Positions 1 to 18,800 of a DNA stretch of 64,000 nt are shown here, piece after piece. The translations under genes and the position numbers were made by a program. The notes below the pieces were generated by a model that had not been told where the DNA came from, did no database searches, and saw only the letters and a list, made by a program, of their open reading frames with translations. Position 1 is the stretch's first letter. Each line of letters opens with the position of its first letter. The stretch is from Piscicola geometra (Eukaryota; Annelida; Clitellata; Hirudinida; Piscicolidae), in the NCBI GenBank assembly GCA_943735955.1, contig OX030955.1, forward strand, positions 3,939,835 to 4,003,834, in the 5' to 3' direction.

Positions 1-785
1 CAAAAGCAGCAACAAAAGTATATAGCGTAACATATTTTGTTTTGCACTACAATCCTAAATCGCCAATTTTATTCCTACTGATTTCTTAAACTTATTGTAA
101 AGACGACTTTGTCATTCCTTAAGTTCACTACATTTCAATTCGCATTTTGACAGATCGTCTCCTAATTAAAAGTAATTTCAGAAATTTTGTAGTTTCATTT
201 TCTTCATATTCAAATCAATAACAATCAATGAAATGTCAGCAACGATTTATGAAACTAAAGTTTTGGCCATTTCTCTTTTAAATATTTTTTCACACCTCTT
301 GAAAGAGTAATTGAACAAAAAATTTGATACGGAAGACTTGGAATACATTTAATGACTTGAATAAAGCGAGGTCACAAAAGTTTATGTTCAAAATATGAAA
401 AATAAATTATTTAAAAAAATCTTCACTAGAAACCTACATCATAATGGAAGTATTTCTGCATTAATACTGCAGTAATAAATGTAAAAATCTGCGGTAATAC
501 CGCGGTAATAACTTTTGTAAAAAAAGTACAACTTTTTAGCATCTTTAATTTGATTCTTAGCTAGCCTATTGAAATATGAAAAAAATATTATTGTAGAATT
601 ACTATTTTTTTAACTATTTCATTGAAATAAAGACCCTTTCAAGGATTTGAATAATATTATAACTTTAATAATATCTCTCATTGCCTGTCTACCTTCACGC
701 AACGTAAAACACGTTTAAAAGAATTGCGAATAAGAAGTTTAATTTAGTCTTTAATATCAGAAAAACTTATGAAATAACACTAAAT
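1..785. other. AT-rich non-coding flank upstream of MCCC2
   Basis: I see no exon or RNA gene here. The only local structure is a cluster of short near-identical units of the form CTGC(A/G)GTAATA at about 455-512, containing the palindromes CTGCAG and CCGCGG. The last few hundred bases probably include the promoter of the gene starting at 786. Confidence 0.5.
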
Positions 786-5713
<4,928 letters not shown>

Positions 5714-6524
5714 CGAGTTTAGGAAATTGAGTGAAGCCGGTGGTTGTGGGAGGTCCAAGTTTTAGGACGGGTCTGATGCAGTTTTAAGGTTTTAAAAAAG
5801 GTTTAATGGTTAAGAGGCCTATTTATTAAAAGCGAGAACGGTACTACGATCTGTTAGTGCTTTGTTTTTTTGTATTTTTAAAAATAATTTTTAAAGATTT
5901 AATTAATTTTTCATATCTTTTGCTATATATAAGATGTATTCGAAGCTTTATTTAATTTTTTCATATATATATTTATTTACTTTTCAAATCATGTCTTACC
6001 TTCTTTATACATAATAATTCGTTTAATGACCTGCTTCTAGCAATTAAATACAAACTTTATAATTTTTTCATTTAATAAGGACAACTCATCATGTTAATAT
6101 TTATATAGTTTAATTGATTTTCTAATACCTCTTGGTGAATGAGGTTAATTCATCCCAGAGAGTTACTAGGCTACGTTAGTCCGTCCATTTATACGTCAAA
6201 GCAATTCTTTTCTTTTTATTCTCGCCATATGAATCATTATTTTATTTGAAGTAAAATCTTTTTTCTAAAATTATTTACTTTATGTCCAGATTCAACTTCA
6301 ATTATCATGATTTGTCCTTTGTGTTTTATTTTATTCTTAATTAAAAATTGAAGCATTTTTCATTTAATAAAAACATTCTTTATTTTTATTGATGTGAAAA
6401 TGGTTTTATACTATTAAGAAAACAAATGTTATAACATGATCTACTTTTGAGATGCGTAGTGAGCTTCACAGTGCGTGGATGTTGTTTTAGTTGTGGTTGC
6501 AAATATTCGAGATTGGTTCTCAAA

Positions 6525-9500
6525 ATGCCTGAAAATGGTGCGGATGAAAATTTATCCAAAGAAGAAAAAGAAAAACTGCTTAATTTGAAAATAGAAAAAA
6601 TTAAAAAAAGAAATGAAGAACTTTTGAACAAGCAAAAAGTATATTTAAATTTTTTAATAAAATTATTTTAAAATTTTTATAAAAAGACTTGTTTATTATC
6701 TAAAAATCGCATATATTTTATACAAATTTATTCAATATATAATTTTACTAATGTTAAATTAATAATTATATATATATATATATATATAACATTTGGTCTA
6801 AATTGTATTCAAAATTTTAATTTAAAATGTTTAAAAAATGAAACTAAGACTTAGTTACTAACTGAACACATCTTGGTAACCATGCAAGAATTTAAAGTTG
6901 AATGTTCAATAAAATTATATTTTTATTGACAACTATTTGCAATAAAGATATCTTAAAATTTGGAATAGTTAACATTTTTTCATAATGTAGAAAATAATTT
7001 ATTAAAAAAACCTATTTTAAAAATCTATGGGCATTTAAAGAACATTTAATTAAAAAAGCAATTATGTATTTCTTTATATATAAAAAATAATTCAACTTAT
7101 TTTTTTATGATAGTTGATCAAAGAGGATATAAGAGTGGCTATGGAGCAGGGAAGAGTTATTGAATGTGCCAAAACAATAGAAAACCCACAAGACACAAGT
7201 ATAAAAGAAGAACCTAAAAAGAGAGATAGATCAATTGGAAAAAAGAAAAAATATAATGTTTCAAAATCATTAAAGGTAAGGCTTATATACAAATATTATA
7301 TTACTTTTTTTAAAATTTGTTTACAATTACTTAAATTTTTTTACAGGAAGAAAATTCCAACTCTAAGGACCAAAGTATAAACAATCTTCATGCACCATTG
7401 AAGGGCATTGATCCAGCATTGTTACAAGGTGTTACTCTCTTATAGTTACCATTAACGGCTAGAATTAGTAACGACTCTGAATGATTGATTGAAGGTCCTA
7501 GGTTCTATTGTAACTGATTGCCTAGTCCTTGTCGCGAATTGAACTTTGAAGCCCCAGTTGTCTATAAGCCTGTTTGGGTTATACACCACTATAATAATCT
7601 TCGTCATTATTATTATTATCATTTATCATCACATATGTTATTATTCTTACTGTATATTTACGAAGTCTTTAATCAACATCATCGTTAGAAACACAAAAGA
7701 TGGACGAGTGGAAGAGGGAGAGAGAGAAGATAGATCAAGAAAGGCTGAGCAGGTGTCAGAAGGGGGGAGGATGGGCTAGGGCCTGGGATAGGCAGAAAGG
7801 AGATGTAGAAGGTGGCAGCAGTAGTAGTAGTAGAAATAGTGGGAGCAGTAGTACGAGTCTCGCTAGTAAAGAAGGAAGTAAGTTTCGTAAAAATTCAACG
7901 AAGGAAACAAATAATAATGTTGGTGTTGGTGACGGGGACCGTGATGGAATAAAGAAAGATGTTGGAGGTAATAATGCTCATGGAGATAATAATAGGGATA
8001 CTTCCATTGGTTGTGATGGTGAAAACGTTTCTACGTCACTTCGAACACCTGAGCAAGACAACCACAACAGGTGAGCTGCTAATTGCACAAGATTCTAAAT
8101 CCCGTCTTCTTTCTTCACACATCAGTTCTACTTACAATGGTTTTCTCAATCTATTTTTGCATTAAATAAATTACATGTAAAACATTAAAGTTATTATAGA
8201 TTGTTTTTGAAGTAAATACACTTATCCTATTTTTTTCAATACAGTAAACAACTGACTCAGAATAACAGCAAGTACCAGGATAGAGGTAAAGTTGTATTTA
8301 TTGAATTTATATTCTATATATAGTTAAAAAAATAATATACTCACACACTCTTAAATAATTGTTTTTCAAATGTACGAAAACAAAGGTATTTTTCAAAGAA
8401 ATTTAAAAAATGCATGATTCACGCGTATTGAATGAAAAGAGCTTTATAAATGGCTTATGATGAAATATTTTTTTATTTTTGACTGGAACGAAAATATTTA
8501 ATCTTTATCATTTTTTAAAGCTTTTTTTATTTTATAAATGCGCATTTCAGGTTAAATGAGCCAGTTTTATTTATTGAAGTATTTTTTTCATTTTCAATAT
8601 ACCCGTTTAAGCAAGTGAATACCGTGAATTTTTAGTTTTTAATTCAATTAATAAAAGAAATTTGTTTTTATTTGTGTAATTGAGTTATAAAACCTTAATT
8701 TGTGTAAAAAAAATAATTTTAATTTCTAGACAATTAAATAAAAGTTATTTGTAATTGATTTAAAAAAAAATAATTTTAACTCGTATAAATTATTCATATT
8801 TTAGTTTGAAAAACCAAATCGGGTATCCAGGTACTCATTGCAATGCTAATATAGAGACATATGAATGTTTGAGGAGGATGAACATGATAATGATGATGAT
8901 GAAGATGACAAATAGATGGTTCAATATGGCGAATACGATGTTTTTGAGTATAAAATAAACATTATGGATAACAAGAAAAAGATTTGTTAAAAGGACAAAG
9001 AATATATTAATCATCACTTTTTATTCGAGTATACAACAGCTGGACACTCTTAGTCGCTAGAAAATTAACGTTTTCGCTTATATTTACAACAGTGAAGAAG
9101 ACATTAGAAATAAAAATCAATTCAAGTGGAATAAAAAGAATTAATAATAAGTTCAAAAGTACTCAGTAAATTCATAGTAGTTTATTGCGAGATAATCATT
9201 GTCCGGATAAAAACACATTAAATTAATACCTGTGTTATTAAATAAATTGGATTAATTAGTATAATGTACACAAAAAAATAATTTTCTTTTTTGATAACTT
9301 TATAAAATACATAGCAACACTATGCCATTTTCATTCGTCGATATGCATTGCTAGGTTACGTAGTCATTTGCTTGAGTATTTCTTCTTGAACTAATGTTGT
9401 AGCTCCGAGTTTGAATTTCGATAAGTTAAGAGTTAACTAGATACCATTTAATTCTCAAAATTTGAAGAAGATAATTAAATTGGGTTTTCAGATATTTTCA

Positions 9501-12500
9501 ATGTTGCGTATGTTTTAAAGATTGATGAGAAAGAAGCGAACAAGTTTGAACTGTGCAGCGTAATTATTGCAGCTATTGATTTATTTAATAACCTTACATA
9601 TAAATTGTTTGTTGTTGAAGCGTTATTTTGTTGTATAGTCTCAATTAAGCATAAAAAAACGGGAAGATTGAACCGCAAATATTCATATGGAAAATAAGTT
9701 TCGAATGTTACCATTTGAAACCATCGTCTTGTTACTCAGAACGTTCAACGATTTTTCTCAAATTATTTAATAATGTCTTTCTTGCAGGCAAGCAAAGATC
9801 TGATTATTGTCAGGGTGGAAAAAGAAGAAGTCGAAGTAAATGTTTTGAGTGATTTATTCTATATGCTTTTCATTACTAAAACTCTATATAAAAAATTCCT
9901 TTGTAAAATATATCTTTTAGTGTGAAATACAGTTTTCATACGCAACTATTAGAACTTACAAATTCAACATATTACCTAATAAAGGGTAGAAATGGTGAAG
10001 ATGGTGGTGATTATTATTATTTTTTTTATGATTATTATTTTTTATATTAATATTATGATATTGAGTAGAATATAGGTGGAGAATGGAAAATGTAAAAAAA
10101 CTCTCACGACTTATTCTCCATTTCCAGGAGCAAGATACGGCGGAAAATTTGGCAACAATACAAACAAGAACAACAAACCCGCAAACAACAGCAATAAACA
10201 TAAGATAAACAAAAATAATAATAATATAAGTAATAATAATAAAGAAAGAGATGTGAGCAATATGGAGGTGGAAGAGACAAGTGAGTCTTGCAGAATCAAT
10301 GCTGATAACAGTTGTACAAAACAGTGCATTGAGGGTGAGGATAGCAACAACAACAACAATGATAATGACAATAATAATTCTATGAACAAAAAAGCCGTTA
10401 GGTTTGTTGATATGGTTAGTTGTGATGATAAAAACAACAACAACGGAATTTACAGTAAAGCAATAGTAACAATAAAAAATAAAATAGACTATAATAATAA
10501 TAGTAATAATAATAGTAATAATAACAATAATAATCATCATCATCAAGAGGACAAGGGAAGTAGGGATAGCAGTATTAGCGCGGGAAAGAGTGACACAAGT
10601 AAAGCAGACGGTGACTGGGCCAATCAACGCTACCGCCGCAACGCAAGCCACTATCCGCACACGCGCCACGTCTTCTACAACGACTTGTACTACAAGTCAC
10701 AGCAACAAGAGCCGCAGAAACAACTACAACACAACCACTACAACAATCAGCAACGTCAACACCCGCCCAAGCAACAGAACCGACAGAAAAGCAGCCAGGA
10801 AAGAAACCTTCCGCCACGCTTCCAGTTTCAGCATGAGTATCGACAACAACAGCAAATACAACATCAAAAGCATCAACAACAACATCAACACTATCAGCTA
10901 CAACAACTTCATCAGCAACAACAGCAGCAAAATCAGGAGCAGCATAGTTACTCTTTGAAGCAAGTTGATTTTAAAGAGCATCCCTCCAACACCATTTCAC
11001 CACGACAACACTTCAACAAGCCTCAACCAGTCTACCTACAACAACAACAGCAACAACAACCACAACAAAGAAACAACTACTTTTACTATCAACCTTCTTC
11101 ACAAAGTCGCTTGACTAAGCAACAACAACAACTACAACAATATCACTACCCAAGAGAGTTTTATTCTAATTATTATCACAACAACTATCCTAAGCGACAG
11201 TTTGATTACTCAAACCAATCTTACCAACAACAACAACAGCAACAACAACAAAAATACTTCACCCACAAACAACTACAACAACAACATTTCTTCGCTCAAC
11301 AGAATAACTATTTCGTCAAACAGCAAGCAGGAAATAATCACCACTACCAACAACAACAACAACAACAACAACAACATGAGGATCAAAAATCTATCAACGA
11401 CCATAAACAACAAGAACAAGAACAACAAGATAGGGAATCTCCTAGGAAATACAGTCCAGGCTCCGGTAGATTCCTCACAAATCCATGGGGCAGAAACAGA
11501 AAGGCGCGAAAGTTCACTTCCCATTCGAGCCTTTCTCACCCGTCTCACCACCACAACTACACGAACGCCACTCAACTCTACCACCAGTCGCACCAGAAGA
11601 CGATCGACTTTCGAGAGGTGAAGAGGGTTCTTTGCACAAAGGAGTTTAAGCAAGCCGACGGCAGTGGCAGTGTGCAGTCTGCGAGGAGTGGTGTGCAAGA
11701 CTTGAAAGGTGCCTATGGAGGCAGAGCAGATGGAAGCCGTGGTGGTAAGTCTGAGCAGCTAATCATCACCAAGACATTCCATGCCCAGTCTCCGTCCACC
11801 CTCGCGACCTCCCCCACCATCCCGACTGACACTTCTAACCACACGTCAGCACACTCTACCACTACACCCGTTGGAAACCTAAATAACCACAAAGCAGTCA
11901 GCAGCAGTAACGACAAATCAGTGGTGGCAGCTACAGTGGCAGCTACAGCGGCAGACGAACTGACGTCACCAGCAGGCAGCAACGTCATCTCATCCTTCTC
12001 GGACATCCTCATCAAGAAAGATGCACTCAGGTACGCCTCACAGAAAGGCCTCAAGGTTTTTGATAGTGATCATGCCAGTGGTCTTGATAGTGGTGTTGAA
12101 AATGCCGAGGCTACTGATAATAGTGTCGGATTAGATGACGGTGCTGATAATGATGAGTATGATAACAATGATAACACTGCTGATGATGATGACGACGAGC
12201 AGTGGGAGGACATAGACGAGGAGGTGTGTATAGAGCTGGATCATGGCATGAGTCACTACGATGGTGCGTATGGAGATGATGATGATGACGGCGTATACTA
12301 TCGAGGTGGTGCTGATGATGATGATGACGAAGATGGCAAGGGGGGTGGATGCCGTCTGAACCGCAGTGACGAATCCTTCCACCAATTCATCATCGAGAAC
12401 ACTCTCAATATTGACTCTTCTCAGGTGTGTGCTTGTTTGGTAATGTGTGTGTGTGTCTTTTCTATTATTGTGCGTGTGATCATTATGAGTATTTTTTTCT

Positions 12501-13635
12501 GAAAGTTTCGGAATAATAAAGTATGGGTTGTTTGCGATCAAGCAAGCAAAATCTTTTGTTTGTTCATTTTCCACTCACCCACCCATCCTTTCATCCATTC
12601 ACTCAACCATCTTTTCACCTTCTCACTCAACCACCTATCTTCTCACCCTTTCGCCTTCTCACCCACTCATTCCTTCACGCACAGATGCTTCCCCTCAACA
12701 AACGATCAATCAGCATGATGATGCTACCGACATCATTATCATCACTCTCTCGATCATTATCATCATCATCGTGCCTGATGCCTGGACGCTTGACGAGTCA
12801 ACTGAGTTATCCCGACGTGTTGGATTGGTCTGACAATGTCGATTCGATAACGCCCCTGCCATCCCATCGGGAAGGTGTGGATGAGTGTTGCGTTGGTGTT
12901 GGTGGTGTGGTCGATTGTGTTGGTAGTGTGCTCAATTGTGGTGGTGTGGTTAATGGTAGTGGTGGTGGCCTGGTTGATGATGGTGTTATTGATGGTAGCG
13001 TGGTTGTTGACGATGGTGGTGTGGTTGATGGTGGTAGTGGTGTTGTTAATGATGGTGTTGTTAATGATGGTGGTGTGGCTGATGGTGGTGGTGTGGTTAA
13101 TGGTAGTGGTGGTGGCCTGGTTGATGATGGTGTTATTGATGGTAGCGTGGTTGTTGACGATGGTGGTGTGGTTGATGGTTTGGTTGATGGTGGTAGTGGT
13201 GTTGTTAATGATGGTGGTGTGGCTGATGGTGGTGGTGTGGTTGCTGGTGGTAGTGTTGTGAGTGGTGGTGATAGCGTTGTGGGCAGTGGTGGTTGTGTTG
13301 CCAAAGCATGTGGCGCTGAAAAGGACATTTCCTCTCCAACTCGCAAACATGGCGATCGAGAGAATGAACAAATAATGCCTGTAAAAGCTGTCGAAGGAGT
13401 CCTTGATAGTGGGAAAGAGACGAGAAAAGAGGGTGTAAGTGAGGGCATGGTGGACAGGGGAGGTGGTGGTGATGTGGGTGAGGGCGTTGGTGAGAGTGGT
13501 GGTGGTGAGGGTGGTGGTGGTGGGCAGCTTGGAGATACAGGCTTCAAGGCAGGTGAAGGCGATGCTGCTGCTGGGAGGAACGATAAAAAGACTTATGGTG
13601 AGGATGAAGTTACTGATGATGAGATCACCACTTGA
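6525..13635 (+). CDS. CCDC9: CCDC9-family coiled-coil protein with large low-complexity expansions
   Basis: I assign this to the CCDC9/CCDC9B family, poorly understood proteins reported in RNA-related contexts. Eight exons join in phase: 6525-6638, 7114-7275, 7347-7428, 7689-8070, 8245-8285, 9788-9835, 10128-12424 and 12685-13635, giving 1358 residues. Three stretches match the human protein as I remember it, in order: an N-terminal charged helix (KEEKEKLLNLKIEKIKKRNE); the block EWKREREKIDQERL with RAWDRQKGD just after it; and an acidic EQWEDIDEE element near the end of exon 7. Exon 7 is filled with Asn, Gln and then Asp runs. Exon 8 holds Gly/Val-rich tandem repeats. Human CCDC9 is about 530 residues, so most of the extra length is expansion. 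Family identity is fairly secure. The acceptors of exons 4 and 8 and the frame of exon 8 are the least certain parts. Confidence 0.72.
7474..7625 (+). mobile_element. SINE family B copy, diverged, in a CCDC9 intron
   Basis: The segment contains the box-B-like core GAAGGTCCTAGGTTC and ends in TTGGGTTATACACCACTATAA followed by a short ATT-rich tail. The same order of blocks occurs at 26693-26868. The tail alone recurs at 39575 and, inverted, at 46012. It lies in the intron before the EWKRERE exon. Its 5' boundary is uncertain. Confidence 0.6.
12939..13190 (+). repeat. 147-bp in-frame tandem duplication coding Gly/Val/Asp repeats
   Basis: The block beginning at about 12939 recurs at about 13086, an offset of 147 bp or 49 codons. 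The first copy is complete and the second runs about 105 bp before small insertions. Both encode strings such as GGGLVDDGVIDGSVVVDDGG within the last CCDC9-family exon, so the duplication keeps the frame. Confidence 0.85.
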
Positions 13636-15644
13636 TGATTTTGCTGATGTCTCTAAAGTGCTCGTCGCGTGGGAATGCACACACACACACACAAACAAAC
13701 AGGCGAAAGAAACTTATCGTAGTTGAGTTATTTCATTTTCATTTAGGGGTCAACTTGTTTGCTTCAGTGCCTTCGATTGGACGTTGGATGCTTGCGCGCG
13801 TTGCGGTGCACATCGATTCGTACGTATCCTCAAGTTTACCTTGTCCTACCATGGACATTGATCTGCATGGCGATGATGGTGAGAAGCAGGATAATGAAGA
13901 GGATGATGAGGATGAGGAGGTAGATGGGGATAAAATAATTTTTATATTTATTTAGCACTTAATTCTTTCACAATTGTAATAATAATGAGAATTATAATAA
14001 GTTAATTGTGATCAATATGAAGTGGAAATGGACATAAAACGTAGGCACATCTCAACACCTGCTTTCGCTTTCCTCATCTTTTCCCGCCTTACGACTGGCT
14101 GCTCATTTCGTTCACTTGTGACAAACTTCTTGGGTTGACCCGACCACAACATTTCTATCATATTATTATTCTACTATACCATTATAGTGCATCGTGCTTG
14201 CATCGCTCTACTCCATTGTTAAACTCCTACTTCATTAATAAGAATAATTTTTAATATTTATTAATTAATCCTTCAATTAAAAAGTTAATTTATTATAATA
14301 ATTTATCCCCTTTTACGTCGTTGACTTTTTGAGGAAGTATTGATGCTTGGTGTTGTATTACGATGGTCTTACCTATTATCTTTAGTGCATTTATTTTGTT
14401 GTTTTCCATTCAAACAGTTTTTCAGACTTAATTAATTTTCATTTTCTCGTTGTGCCCGCTTCCACACCTGCGCCTATTCCTTGTTAATGACACAGTATTT
14501 AATTAAGCATTTAAATAAGATTAATTTAATCTTTGTATTTAATTAATTGGGTGTATTTTTCATTAAATTAAATATTTACTGTTGTTCAATAATCCATTGA
14601 ATTCAAGGTGAGTCTCGTTATTGGGTTATGATGATTTCATGAAGATATTTCAGTCACTTCCTTCGCTTCCTTGTTTTGAGCTTACCTTTCAATGTTCAAT
14701 ATTTGTATTTGTCATCTGAAAATTCTCATTTATTTTATATTAGTTAACCATACTTTTTTTATAAGTTTAAATTTCTTTTTTGTTTCAATTTCAAAAAAGA
14801 TATCTTATTCTAGTCCTTGTCACCTGGAGATTGCTTTAAAACATTTTGAGTTATTTGTTTCTTTTTTCCATTTATCGATTAGTTGTTTTTCATGCTTCAT
14901 TTTTATTTTTCGCATTTCGTTTTTCTTTCTAAGAGGAAAACTTTTTTCTTATTTAAATATTTATTGTCATTTTTTATTAAACCATTTTTTATTTTAAAAA
15001 TTTATCATTTCAAATTTTATTTTTTTATTTTAATGAAATTTCTTTAAAAAACTTTATATAATTGCTGTAAAATATAAGCTAACTGACTTAGCAAGCTACG
15101 AATCACTGGGGCTCATAACATAACATATAACATTCTATTAAATGCATCTGACTTGCGCGAACTCTTCAGCTTGGTGGTTTGGGTGCTTCAATCTTTTCTA
15201 CAAGACTAACGGCAAGCTGGCGATGCTAGTGACTTTGTTAGCATTTATCAAACAAAATATTTAATATAATAGTAGCATGATTCATGTTTAATTGGTGATC
15301 ACCAGCGATGTATGCAGTTCTTCTGAGATTCAAGAGTAATTTTTCATCCTTTCAATACTTCTTTACTTTCCAAATTGAGTGGCTAGGCCACTGTATTCAA
15401 ATGGCTTCAACTTTTATTTTAAGACACTAAACATGCAAACGCTTCGAATTTATAAAAATAATTTCTTTAATTTCATTTTATTATTATTTACAGTATTTTA
15501 ATCTTGAATGAAGGCCCTTAATCGTTCAATTCTAGATGATTATCCAATTACTTATATAATCAACCAATCAATAATCAATAATAATAACAATAATCAATAA
15601 TTTTAATTTTATAAATTATTGATGGTTGTTGTTGATAGTTGATG
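13636..15644. other. CCDC9 3' region and AT-rich intergenic DNA
   Basis: Downstream of the stop there is a short (CA)n tract near 13679. A reading frame at about 13747-13952 ends in an acidic stretch (DNEEDDEDEEVDGDK) and is preceded by an AG acceptor-like site. It could be an alternative last exon or simply 3' UTR, and I do not annotate it as coding. From 13960 to 15640 I see nothing but AT-rich sequence. Confidence 0.4.
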
Positions 15645-15870
15645 GGGAGCGGGGATGGCTTAGTTGGTAGACGTCGGACTTGGAACTTAAAGGTTGCCAG
15701 TTCGAATCCTTGGAAGCAACCGTGAACTATCATACACCTAGTGTATATGATGCGGTGTTTGCGACGTATGCATTGAAAAATGTGTACGTCGTGTGGAGTG
15801 GCGCCTTGGCGCATAAGAACCATGGTTCTCAGAACCATTGTAACATGGCATGCGTCTGTCAGGCTGTGAA
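15645..15870 (+). mobile_element. SINE family A copy (tRNA-derived)
   Basis: The head looks like a tRNA gene, with an A-box-like TGGCTTAGTTGGTAGACG and a B-box-like CCAGTTCGAATCCTTGG. It is followed by a non-tRNA body with the short inverted repeat ATCATACAC/GTGTATATGAT and then GATGCGGTGTTTGCGACG and GGCGCCTTGGCGCATAA. Two further copies lie inverted at 26625-26975 and 38328-38515. The anticodon-loop position reads TGG here but TGC in the other two copies, and the arms are mismatched, so it is not a working tRNA gene. A short (TA)n run follows at about 15890. Confidence 0.85.
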
Positions 15871-18800
15871 TAGTATAGACCAAAAAAATATATATATATA
15901 TATAAATGATCAGAAATAGTTTAGGAAATAGTTTGTTCATTTTAGGTATTTGACTTGAAATGTAACAATATTTTATTCCCAACTTCAATGGCTAAGTTTC
16001 CAATGTGGGGGTGTTGTTTAGGAAAATTTAGGCTTGGATTAACAAATTGACTTTTTCTAGAATTCTTGATGGAAGTTATTTATAATAAATTACTCGATTT
16101 TTTCATTTCAAAAATAATAAAAGATTCGATTATTTTATAAGCGGTAAAATATTTTATAATATAAAAAGTTGAACAAAAACTAAATTCAGTTTTTAACAAC
16201 TTCATCTAGAACATCTCTTCCCCAGTTTGCAATTTCGAGCTTCAAAACACGGCTTAAACCTTGAAACGAGGCGGTAATTATGAAGGGAGGCGTTTGGGAG
16301 TAGTGGAGCGGAAGTGAACTCCCTCACGCATGCATGAACTTCATTGCTTGAATGTAAGTATCGATTGAGGGAATAAGATGATTAATGCCGAGATAAGATT
16401 CGTAATTACAGTATTAGTAATGGAATAACGTTAGTCCTATCATTATTTTGTTTTAGTGCAGTTAAGTGGAAAAGGGATTCTGTTTGAGTTTATCAAAGAT
16501 GTTTTTTTGTCATTTAAATTATGATTATTCTTATTTACATCAAAACTATTGATCTTTAGGAAGTGAGAACCATAGGAACAATAATAAATGAAACGTTTAA
16601 AAAGTGATTTGCACTTCAATTTGAGTTTCAATTTCAAGACGTCTGATTGGAAAGCAGTTATTAACATGTTAAAGACACAATTGCAAACATGACTTACCAA
16701 GGAAATTAATTTTTAGTAAAATAATTAGAGTTTTCCATTATACATTTTTTACAAATACGTAATTTAGTTTTTTAATGTTCTTTTAATAAATAAATATATA
16801 TATTAAAAATACAATTTTCATTGATTGTTTTCAAACTGTAAAATTTTGGCAAATCTTAATGGACTGTTTTAAAAGTGTTGTGAATCACACGAAAGAAACA
16901 AAAGGTGAGAAGGAAGGAAAATTAGTGTTTAAATTCGCTAAAACGTTATAAAAACTTGTCTAGGAAAAAAATTAAGTAATCCTAAAATAACTTACACATT
17001 TTAATTTTTACAATTCGTTAAAAAAATATAAAACATTTAGTCATTTATTTGTGTATTATGAAACAGCGCACATACACTTGAGGAGGCATACAGACGATCA
17101 TGGATAAGCGACAATATGTGCAGAGGAGCGTGATTATGACAGCGCAAAAACAAATCTTTCCCATGGGAAACGGACGACACAGCGCATTTAAGCCCGTGGA
17201 ACTGGCACTTGAATGAGCGACTGACTGCAATATCACCATAGTGCTTTACAAGAACAAGATTTTAGACAATTATTTTTGTAAAAATTATTTTGCAAATGTT
17301 ACGTATATAACATTGGTGTCTTTTTCAAGAGAGGTTATTCATCTATTACCGATAAAAGCCCGAAGAAAGTTTCGTGAAAATGAAAATAAATTCAATTTTA
17401 TAAATAAATTGTGCGAAAAAAATATTTTACAAACTGAGTGTTATTGGCGCGAAAAATAAAAATACTTTTTAAAATGCTTAAAAAAACACCAATGGGAAAG
17501 TAAGCAGCAACAAACAGATTTCGTAACTGAAATTTTTTTACACAAATTACACTTAATAAAGACTGTCAATCACATAGACTCAGTCTTCAAATCATTCAAA
17601 TCAAAATATATGTTTTCTCGAAAGAGACATCAGAGTGTTTTTGACTAAAAGGTTTTTGTTAAAATGTTGTATATGAAAGGTTTTTAGTTGGATTTTTAGG
17701 CAAGAACTGAATTTGGAAGAAACTGGTATCCTATCAAAGTCTATATTTTACAGTTAATTAAGTACCTTAATTTGTTGCAAACACCATCTTAACATTGAAA
17801 GTCTTCATAACTATAAGCTTGCAAAACTCTTGAATTAAGTTTGAAAATGCACACGGAATATTCGACGCTATTAAAATAAACTCAAAGAAAGAGAATTTAA
17901 ATCAAAGGCCGATCAAAGTCGCCTAATTGAAACTCGCACAAAACATTCGTCTTTGCGCGTCACAAAATACAAATAGTACTTTTCAAAAAAATAAAATTTG
18001 TGAACATTAAAGTATTTATAACTTAAATAAAAAAATATTTTTGATATTTCCATTCAATTGCTTGTATTAAAAGCATTCTTAGATCCTTTCATTGCACTAA
18101 AACTCTTTGTAAATCCTTTCAAATAACGCAGTTTAGGCTTACACCTTTCAGCCCTTCGAAAACACACCTGACAGCATTTCACTTCTTGCAACTTTTCCAC
18201 TCCAGTACCAATCGATCGACCGTAATGGCGATTTCTTGTAAAGCAGGTGACTCTCGATCGCTACAAAGGTCCATTGTAAGCCAATATGGTTTCAAAGATT
18301 GAGTTTTTGAAGATTTAAATAATAATTAGCAAATATATTTTTTTAAATAATGAGCTAACTTTTTTTAATAAAATTAGTTTTTCAATAATTTTTTCGGGAA
18401 ATTTTTCCTCGAACTTATCGAAATAATCTGATGGAAAGTATTAACCTTCCGACGTTTAAAATTTTGCTAATTCTATTCAGATAGCAAACTTTGCGTATCT
18501 TTCTAGCGAAGAGTTAACGTCCATTATGATTAGGCGTCAAGTACGTCATCGAGTCAAGCCTGCATGAGTGACTTCTCTTTATAATTACGTCTCAATTACG
18601 CAACCTTGCCGTATATTCTTGCGCTGTGACCGACGCCAATAGCGTTTTGTATTAGCAAGATGTTAATTTGTAGGCTTTTAATGAATTTATTTTCAAAATT
18701 GGGATTTCGAATGTTTTTTATTTGAAATATATAGTTCAAAATAATAATATCGATGGTTTAATTATAAAATAAAAGTTTATTTACAAATCTAGTAGTTCAA

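Noticed and set aside
9956..10669. 237-codon hydrophobic minus-strand frame
   Set aside because: It mirrors Asn codon repeats of CCDC9 exon 7, which read as Ile/Val on the other strand.
12766..13698. 310-codon minus-strand frame opposite the last CCDC9 exon
   Set aside because: It is long only because the Gly/Val/Asp repeat lacks stops in most frames. The plus frame joins in phase with upstream exons and the minus frame has no partner.
15645..15720. Possible functional tRNA gene
   Set aside because: The head is fused to a SINE body shared by other copies, the anticodon differs between copies, and the stems are mismatched.
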